From positions 295,971,782-296,035,781 of the forward strand of contig OX465600.1 in assembly GCA_950022295.1 (NCBI GenBank): 64,000 bases of DNA, written 5' to 3'. The position numbers were made by a program, and so were the translations under genes. Every line of letters begins with the position of its first letter. The first letter of the stretch is position 1. Shown here piece after piece: positions 57,748 through 64,000 of the stretch. The stretch comes from Bromus sterilis (taxonomy: Eukaryota > Streptophyta > Magnoliopsida > Poales > Poaceae). The notes beneath the pieces are model-generated. The model did no database searches. It had not been told where the DNA came from and was given only the letters and a program-made list of their open reading frames with translations.

Positions 57748-59173
57748 CTTGTCTCTTTGTGAACCTCCTTATTAGATTGAGAGTTACCGATAATAAGTGC
57801 ATGAGTTCTTCGGACTAATGTAAGTATTGAAAGTTGACACTTCCACCTTCCCATATTTTGCTAGCCTTTCCCGTGCCGTGCATTGCCTTCTTCTCGCTCC
57901 GAGAGTTGGTGTCCACCTTCGTCGGTACATCCAAACCCTTGGCATGATACGCTCTGTCATCATAAGCATCATTATATCTTTCCTCAAAACAGCCACCATA
58001 CCTACCTATCAAGGCATTTCCATAGCCTTTCCGAGTTACATTGCCACGCAACTTCCACCTCTTCATGACTTGATCTTCATGTCATACATGTTCCTGCTAC
58101 ACTGGCAGCGGCATACATTGCATACATCATGATAGTTACATCTTCTTTATGATTTTGAGTACCTTGTAAAGTGTGAAAGATCTCCTTTACCTTCTTGTAA
58201 AATAGAGTGTTGCCCTTAAGTGAGGAAAAGATCCCAAAGTGGACACATTAAAAGATCCCAAAGAGGACAAATGAGAGTTAAATAGAAAGAGCGATTGAGG
58301 CCACCAAAAAAATACAAAAAATAGAAAAAAGAAAAAAAAAGAAATAAAAAGAGAGAAAGGGGAAACACTACTATCCTTTTGAGAGATCCACACTAGTACT
58401 CCCTTTATATCTTTGTACTCCATAGAGATGATCTTCATGCATATAGCTATGTGGGGACCTTCACACTATAGAACTTGGCTTGCATATTCCAAGGATGAGC
58501 CTCCTCAAAAGAGCTCTAGGTCTTCATGAGCGAGCAAGTTAGATGCACCCCACTAGTTCCATTGGAGATCTTCTTAGCTCGTATGTGCATCCGTTGCATG
58601 GCAATCCCTACTCCTCACATCATATCTATCATTTGGCATCTCTTGCCTATGATTGTCCTCATTGATGTGAGCCTTTCTCATCTTTTTTGTCTTCCTCCTC
58701 CACCATATTTCTCTCTTTGCCATCCTAAGTGTCAACTCTCGTGCTTACGCTCATCCATTGCATGAGTGCTCAAAATATTGAAAAAGGAGTGGATCAAATT
58801 GACTTATACCTGGCTAGTGGTCTGGGGACGAGTCAAGATAAGATTCCAAAGAAGACCAAGTGTGAAACTTTAGTAGATTGAGTTCTCAACACAAAAATAC
58901 TTTTTTCTCGTATTCCCTATCCCCCTTCTTGCGCGCAAACACCATTTGGAGACATTCGAGTCACGGACAGCGAGAGCTCTTGCACCTAATGCTCTTTTGT
59001 TACTTATTTTCAATGCTAATATAGACTCTTGCCTGCTATGACTTGAATTGAATCTCTGACCTTGATTGCTTTACGTTTCAAAGTTCTTATATGGTTGCTA
59101 GCATGTCACCACAGAAATTATGTTGTTATCTTTTACCTACTCGAGGACGAGCAGGAATTAAGCTTGGGGATGT
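57748..59173 (+). other. 3' spacer and polypurine tract of the non-autonomous Gypsy
   Basis: Non-coding internal sequence with an A/G-rich stretch (58300-58370), ending in the polypurine tract AAGCTTGGGGATG (59160-59172) directly before the 3' LTR. Confidence 0.65.
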
Positions 59174-59317
59174 TGATACGTCCAAAACGTATCTATAATT
59201 TCTGCTTGCTCCATGCATGTTTTGTGTGATATTGCTATGATCTAGATACACTTTGTGACATCCTGGCTTAATAGGAATGATAGACTACTCATATCAACAA
59301 GGTGCACCTTCTTTTCC

Positions 59318-59432
59318 GGGAGCCCAGATCCAAAGAACTCCAAAGTTAAGCGTGCTTGGCTTGGAGCGATTTGAGGATGGGTGACCGACCGGGAAGTTGT
59401 TCCCGGGTGCGCATGAGTGAGGACAAAGTGCG
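59318..59432 (+). ncRNA. 5S rRNA-like domain in the Cassandra 5' LTR
   Basis: The block AGAACTCCAAAGTTAAGCG through GGGTGACCGACCGGGAAGTT aligns with plant 5S rRNA, keeping the A box and intermediate element while other parts have changed. It may bind TFIIIA/TFIIIC and be transcribed by pol III as element RNA. It is not a ribosomal 5S gene. Confidence 0.75.
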
Positions 59433-59739
59433 TAGGAAAGACTAGTCTTGGTCTGTGGGGACAGTCTAGATCCCGCCAGGCGTACGCCGGGAACCGGTGG
59501 GTGTGGCCGGGGCGTTACAAATGGTATCAGAGCCGACCCTTGCGGTTATACGGGCGTGTGTGGGTCAGTGCGCGAACATGTGGGACATGTGTCGGCACTG
59601 GACGCACAGACGTGTGCCAAGAGGGAACGTTCCTGTGGGCCGATGAGGACATCGGTTCCTTTGAGTGGGGGTGTATGTGATATCCTGGCTTAATAGGAAT
59701 AATAGACTACTCATATCAACAAGGTGCACCTTCTTTTCC

Positions 59740-59854
59740 GGGAGCCTAGATCCAAAGAACTCCAAAGTTAAGCGTGCTTGGCTTGGAGCGATTTGAGGAT
59801 GGGTGACCGACCGGGAAGTTGTTCCCGGGTGCGCATGAGTGAGGACAAAGTGCG
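59740..59854 (+). ncRNA. 5S rRNA-like domain in the Cassandra 3' LTR
   Basis: The same 5S-derived region as in the 5' LTR, with one visible change just upstream (GAGCCTAGATCC against GAGCCCAGATCC). Confidence 0.75.
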
Positions 59855-61493
59855 TAGGAAAGACTAGTGTTGGTCTGTGGGGACAGTCTAGATCCCGCCA
59901 GGCGTACGCCGGGAACCGGTGGGTGTGGCCAGGGCGTTACACACTTTCATACACTTTTGATCATATTTGGACTAACCTATTAACTCAGTGCACCCCAGTG
60001 CTAGTTCCTGTTTTCTGCTGTTTTTCTATTTCAGTTTTCCCCCATATAAAAAGTGCCAGAACAATTCGGGAAAATTCAGATAAAAAATCAGCGTGACGGA
60101 AGCTTCGAGAAGAGCCCGGGTGGGGCCAGAGGGGAGCCAGGGGGGCCCAGGCGGCCACCCGGCGCGGCCCCACCCCTGGCAGCGCCAGGGGGGCGCCTGG
60201 GGCCCCTGGCCCACCTCTGGCTGCCCCCTTTCGCCTATTTTTCCCCCGTCACGGGAAAACTCCAGAAGCAGAACCCTATTCCGCGAACTCGCCTCTGTTC
60301 CGCCGCCGCCGCGCTTCCGAAGATTGGGAGCACCAGAAGACCTCTTCCCGGCACCCTGCCGGAGGGAGGATTGACCTCCGGGAGTCTCCTCTCCACCATG
60401 GATGCTCCCCGAATGTCTCGTGAGTAGTTTTCCTTGGACCATGGGTCCGTGATCAGTAGCTATGTGACGTTCTCCTCCCCTCTTTGATCTTCATTGTTTA
60501 GACCTCGTGAGCTGCCCAACATGATCGAGGCACCGTTGTAATATTTATGCTATTGCTATGTTGAGTTTGATAGGATCTGATGGATTATGAGATTATCTTC
60601 AGATTGTGATCGAGTAATATATTTGGTTTTTATCTCTTATATTTTTGTTCCTAAGTAATTCTTGCATGTTCTCCGTTGTTGTTTATTGCTTTGGCCAAGT
60701 AGTAGGTAGTGACTCCAAGAGGAAACGTTGTGCTAGATTGTGGGTTCATGCCCCCCGATGACACGCTTGAGTGACAGAAACATGAGTCTAGGGGATGTGA
60801 TGTTGCCACAAGGGGGAAAACAACGGTGCTTGTAACCGCGGTTACAAGGATTGTTTACTTTATGCACAGTTCTTTTAATGCAGTTGTCTGTTGCTTTGGG
60901 TTTACACTTTGGGTGGGGCTCGCAACTTAATACCAGCGAGATGTTCTGGATAGATATCTCAAGGTGGATGATTAGTAGTAGATGCAGATGGATTTCGGTC
61001 TACTTACCTTGGCGTACTGCCTGTGCTTTTGAACCTCTTCCTTTCTTTTGTAGCATAGTTAGCATTGCGGTGCGTTCATAATCCTGTCAATTGCCTTTCT
61101 GTAATTTGTTTACCTCACATAGCAATTTTATCGTCTTTTGGGAGAGAGACATCACTAGCGAACATCATGTATCCCGGTCCATATCCTTATCACTGTTTCC
61201 ACGCTACATTTACTTTTCTGCATTTACTTTCAAGTTGCTATCATTATCCCTTGCGTTTTATCCTTTGTAAACAACAAGACCGGAGAGATTGACAACCTCT
61301 CTGAACTTCGTTGGGAACAAAGTTATCTGTGTCTGTGTGCAGGTCCGCGTCAGTTGCGCCGCTGACACCTACTTATCATCTCTGGAGTTCTGCTGGAGAC
61401 AAACCTTGGTATCTTCACCGAGGGAAAACTGCTGTTGCACTACATCTCAACCTTCCACTTGGGGTAACCAACGAAGGGGGCGAGAAGCCATCA

Positions 61494-61920
61494 GTGGCAC
61501 AGTATGGAGGAACTGTGTTAAGTTAGATATTGTGGCGAAGTCTATAACAGAGGCTAAGTATACTGTTGCTTAAAGAAGTAACAAGGGAGGGTATTTTGAA
61601 TCATCAGTTCATTTATGAACATGGTATGGTTTCCTAGATGCTTGAAGCTCATGGAACATTGATGAATGATTTCATGACTTATTCTAAAGGAACCAAGGTC
61701 CTGCCAAATGATTCAAACATATACAAAGCTAAACTGATAAAATTAGTGAATTTTATGATAGCGTGAAAACGCAAAGATATGCAAGATAGAAATGGGCCTG
61801 AAACGTCAGATCCGATGATAAAGTCTATACCACAAATGAAGCATGTTTTACACCGGTATGCCATGGGTGTAAAGTGCTCAAGCACTGATAATATTATTGA
61901 CTCTAGTACAAGTGGGAGAC
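61494..61920 (+). pseudogene. End of Copia RNase H and polypurine tract
   Basis: After the Gypsy TSD, the frame LDIVAKSITEAKYTVA (about 61525-61572) is the decayed STxEAEY motif of Copia RNase H, then stops. ACAAGTGGGAGAC at 61908-61920 is the polypurine tract. This links the right side to the Copia shell that starts at 20895. Confidence 0.7.
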
Positions 61921-62076
61921 TGTTGGAAATATGCCCTAGAGGCAATAATAAAATTTTATTATATATATTTCCACGTTCGTAATTAATGTTTATATTTTTG
62001 TGCTATAATTGCAATGACCCTGACTATGAGATTCAGAAGAAAACTCACTTGCATGTGTGGAAATGTAAACACCAAG
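61921..62076 (+). repeat. Start of the Copia 3' LTR, cut by a Gypsy insertion
   Basis: The 156 bases match 20895-21050 of the 5' LTR with about seven substitutions by eye and no indel. The break after CCAAG is at the point where the following LTR begins. Confidence 0.85.
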
Positions 62077-64000
62077 TGTCGTCGATATGTGACGTCAGAT
62101 GCCATAGGGATGGCTAAAGTGAGGGGAAGACGCGAGGAAGAAGATGTCGATGGTGCCGGAATCGGGTTGGGCACAAACACGGTGGAGGACACCACGATGT
62201 ACCCAGGTTCGGGGCTCTCCAGAGAGATAACACCCCTACCCTTGCTTGTCTCTTCTATATCAATGAACTGGATTACAATAACTGCTTCTCTATCTTCTCA
62301 GGGGAAGGTGAGCGCCGCCGTGAGCAAGGTTCTCTCCTGCTTCCCTGAGGAGTAACTACTAGCAGTGAATGAACTGAGGAGAATGTGAGTAATGGTGCTA
62401 ATGAGCGGATCGTCCCCCACGCAGGAGGGGTACCCCGGGCTCTTATAGCATGAGCCCGGGGTAAATCGGTAACTTCACTGCCGATTGGGCCCAGCCGTCA
62501 TCCTCTAATCGGCTGGGTCCCACCGACTTCTCTTCTCCGGATGATCCGGACCCTACGAGCGGCGGCCCATGCTGTAGACTTGTAGGTCATGATGATGAAC
62601 AGTGGCGCTAGGAGGTGCGGTCTTGTCGTCCTGTCCGCGGAATCGGCGGAGAGGTCGACACCGTATCTCTGCCAGATCTTCGATGTGACTTGGCTTCTCT
62701 GCCACCCCGATCTCTTGGGATTGCGCATTTATGACCCCGTACATGGACGTCCGACTGGTCTCGGGGTCAACTTCTCCAGGGGTGGTAGGTTATACCGATT
62801 GCGCCTGGGCCGATTGCTGGTCCTCGGCAGAGTTGATTGCTCTAGGCAATCGGCCGTGCTAATGCCCACCTCGGCCCAGATGCGGGCCAATCGGATGATG
62901 GTCTTGATGACAACAGGGTGGACCGGTTGCGTCTGGGCCGACTGCTGGCATTCGGTATGGCTGATTGCCTTGGAGCAATCGGCCGTACGCCTGCCCAGCT
63001 CGGCCCAGCTGCAGCCCAATCGGTCCATCCTTGTCCTGAAAGGTTGCTTTCGCCTGGGTGAGCCTACCCGGGTACCAATCCCCCGACAGTAGCCCCTAAA
63101 GCTGTATAGGTCCCACGGTCATTTGACCGCGGGGCCTTTGCAGTTTTCAATCTTTCTCCAATATCTTCCGAATGCTCTGGCCTCATCAAGTGTGTCATTC
63201 CGAGTTCGTCGGCCGACTCGGAGCTCACACTCGGCTGGCCAAGATTTCGTTCGATCTGCTTTGAATTATTTCTGATTTCTGTCTTTACTTTTTGAGAGTA
63301 GCATCCCTCGCCGATTACCTTCCAACGGTTACTTCCGATTTCTCCGGGATGGAATCAATGGACCGGGGCCCACGACCCACGTGCGACATGACATAACTGC
63401 AGGCCTCGACCCCCACGTCGCACGCCTCGCTTCCCCCGTTGGGATCTCTTGCGCCGGCCTGCCGGTTGGTCTTCCTGTGGGCTAGGCCACACCAGGCCAC
63501 ACGGCCGCAACCGGATCCCACTCCCCTCCCCCGCCGCCCTTATAAGCCATAGGGGAGGGCCTGTGCCCCTTCCTTCTCCCATACGTCGTCTTCCTCCTCC
63601 ATCTCCTGCTTCTTACACGCACCATTGCCGCTCCAGTTGAAGCTCTCCGTCGCGCTTGTCTCTCCACCTCCGCTCACGGGACTTGCTCCGGCCGTGCGCT
63701 AGCGTGCCGCTCCGCCGACGCGGTACTCTCTCGCCGCTAGCATCTCGTCCCTCTTCTCGCGCCGCCCGCGAGCTCCATGGCTCCCCGGCGGGACACCTCT
63801 CAGGCCAGCCGCGGGTGCTGGAAAGGATCCAAGATCACCGCGGACGACATCCAGGCTCTGGTTCGCGCCCGCAAGATGCCGGCTGAGGTCCAGTGGCGCA
63901 TCCCCGGCACTAAGATCGTGCCCACCGCGCGCGCTGGCGAGAGGGACGTCTTCCTCGCTCACTTTGAACATGGATTCAGACTCCCCGCCAACACCTTCTT
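62077..64000 (+). mobile_element. Gypsy element, 5' LTR and gag start (continues beyond window)
   Basis: The 1012-bp LTR (62077-63088) starts TGTCGTCGATATG and ends CCCCCGACA, so the ends are inverted repeats of five bases. CCAAG (62072-62076) would be the left target duplication. Downstream, GTAGCCCCTAAAGC (63089 on) is where a primer site is expected; it is not the tRNA-Met type and I could not assign it. TATAAGCC near 63540 precedes gag. Confidence 0.8.
63777..64000 (+). CDS. Gypsy gag N-terminus, partial
   Basis: From ATG 63777 the frame is open to the window end (74 codons). It reads MAPRRDTSQASRGCWKGSKI, then DDIQALVRARKMPAEVQWRI and RDVFLAHFEHGFRLPANTF. The last part resembles the start of the putative gypsy-type transposon domain (PF04195) found in grass Gypsy gag proteins. 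The role would be capsid formation. Frames such as 63656-63886 in other phases are shadows. Confidence 0.7.
   Translation, partial: MAPRRDTSQASRGCWKGSKITADDIQALVRARKMPAEVQWRIPGTKIVPTARAGERDVFLAHFEHGFRLPANTF

Larger units (their letters stand above)
59254..59941 (+). mobile_element. Cassandra-type TRIM with 5S rRNA-derived LTRs
   Basis: Two 266-bp LTRs (59254-59519 and 59676-59941; TGTGAYATCCTGGC...GGCGTTACA) flank a 156-bp interior with a tRNA-Met primer site (TGGTATCAGAGCC, 59522-59534) and a purine tract (GAGTGGGGGTGTA, 59663-59675). The TSD CACTT is at 59249-59253 and 59942-59946. Each LTR contains 5S-like sequence with the internal promoter: AGTTAAGCGTGCTTGG (A box, 59344-59359 and 59766-59781) and GATGGGTGACC (59376-59386 and 59798-59808). 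No coding capacity. Cassandra elements with 5S-bearing LTRs are known in plants. Confidence 0.93.
33809..61493 (+). mobile_element. Athila/Sabrina-like non-autonomous Gypsy with two 5' LTRs
   Basis: The outer ends are TGATACGTCC at 33809 and GCCATCA at 61493, flanked by GTGGC (33804-33808 and 61494-61498). Inside are a 3'-truncated LTR (33809-35150), a complete LTR (35151-36944), a leader with GCGCCGTTGCCGGGGA (36960-36975), a degraded gag-like reading frame and a spacer, a polypurine tract AAGCTTGGGGATG (59160-59172) and the 3' LTR (59174-61493). Nothing resembling protease, RT or integrase of its own was seen, so it depended on a partner. Three other elements interrupt it. The family name is from memory of typical features. 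Confidence 0.8.
59174..61493 (+). repeat. 3' LTR of the non-autonomous Gypsy (copy D), interrupted by a TRIM
   Basis: It runs from TGATACGTCCAAAACG to GCCATCA. Without the 688-bp Cassandra insertion and its 5-bp duplication it is 1627 bp. CGCCTATTTTTC near 60233 is the degenerate TATA-like site seen as CGCCTATTTATC in the other copies. Confidence 0.88.
20895..62076 (+). mobile_element. Angela/WIS/BARE-like Copia element (outer shell, heavily interrupted)
   Basis: The 5' LTR (20895-22964) is followed by a primer-binding site for initiator tRNA-Met (TGGTATCATGAGCGA, 22966-22980). The 3' LTR starts at 61921 after the polypurine tract ACAAGTGGGAGAC and is cut after 156 bp by a Gypsy insertion. 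Internal parts are 22965-23944, 25639-26974, 28600-29994, 32866-33808 and 61494-61920. Traces of gag (around 26015-26260), integrase (around 29366-29560), reverse transcriptase (WxMDVKTxFL-like, around 32950) and RNase H (around 61520-61572) are present, but all frames are full of stops. The family name is inferred from the LTR start TGTTGGAAATATGCCCTAGA. It is an old, inactive element. Confidence 0.85.

Noticed and set aside
59318..59432. A genuine 5S rRNA gene
   Set aside because: The sequence is diverged, sits inside both LTRs of a TSD-flanked element with primer site and purine tract, and is not in a 5S tandem array.

Overview
The window reads as nuclear DNA of a Triticeae grass (wheat, Aegilops or barley lineage). 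The reasons are long nested LTR retrotransposons of types common in that tribe (a WIS/Angela/BARE-like Copia, chromovirus Gypsy elements with LTRs of about 4 kb, an Athila/Sabrina-like non-autonomous Gypsy), many Stowaway MITEs starting CTCCCTCC, and a small gene set with grass-type family members. Names of TE families are from memory of consensus features, not from a search.

Gene island, about 1-20,900. It holds a decayed gene of a grass family of unknown function (2886-3856; a second broken copy lies antisense at 20270-20771). Next is one clearly intact gene, a GT17-family beta-1,4-N-acetylglucosaminyltransferase (6539-7639) with a spliced leader carrying two upstream ORFs. After it comes a small tandem cluster of defensin-like cysteine-rich peptide genes: only a 3' flank survives at 7790-7976, a doubly damaged copy lies at 8991-9361, one intact two-exon gene at 12903-13246, a 5'-chimeric copy with an enlarged intron at 16571-18003, and an exon-1 relic near 19240-19332. 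MITEs, retroposons with target duplications, Helitron-like ends and microsatellites separate these units.

TE island, about 20,895-64,000. An old Angela-like Copia (5' LTR 20895-22964; start of 3' LTR 61921-62076) is the outer shell. Inside it lie an antisense solo LTR (23945-25638, TSD TGTTT), a sense Gypsy solo LTR (26975-28599, TSD GTTGT), a 5'-truncated antisense Copia with an abnormal long flanking duplication (29995-32865), and a large Gypsy complex (33809-61493, TSD GTGGC). The Gypsy complex has two adjacent 5' LTRs. Within it sit a Tekay-like chromovirus with LTRs of about 4 kb and an intact RT-RNaseH-integrase-chromodomain ORF but no gag or protease (36982-48569, TSD CCGAG), a gutted relative with a 4.4-kb LTR (51283-57742, TSD GGGTA), and a Cassandra-type TRIM whose LTRs contain 5S rRNA sequence (59254-59941, TSD CACTT). 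Another Gypsy element (LTR 62077-63088, gag from 63777) is inserted in the Copia 3' LTR and runs off the window.

Matching target-site duplications give a consistent order of insertion. I found no convincing new protein system. The most unusual items are the aberrant Copia insertion with a 158-bp inverted duplication, the LTR-LTR-internal-LTR Gypsy, the inverted Helitron-like termini inside a defensin-like intron, and a palindromic block shared by two long-LTR families.
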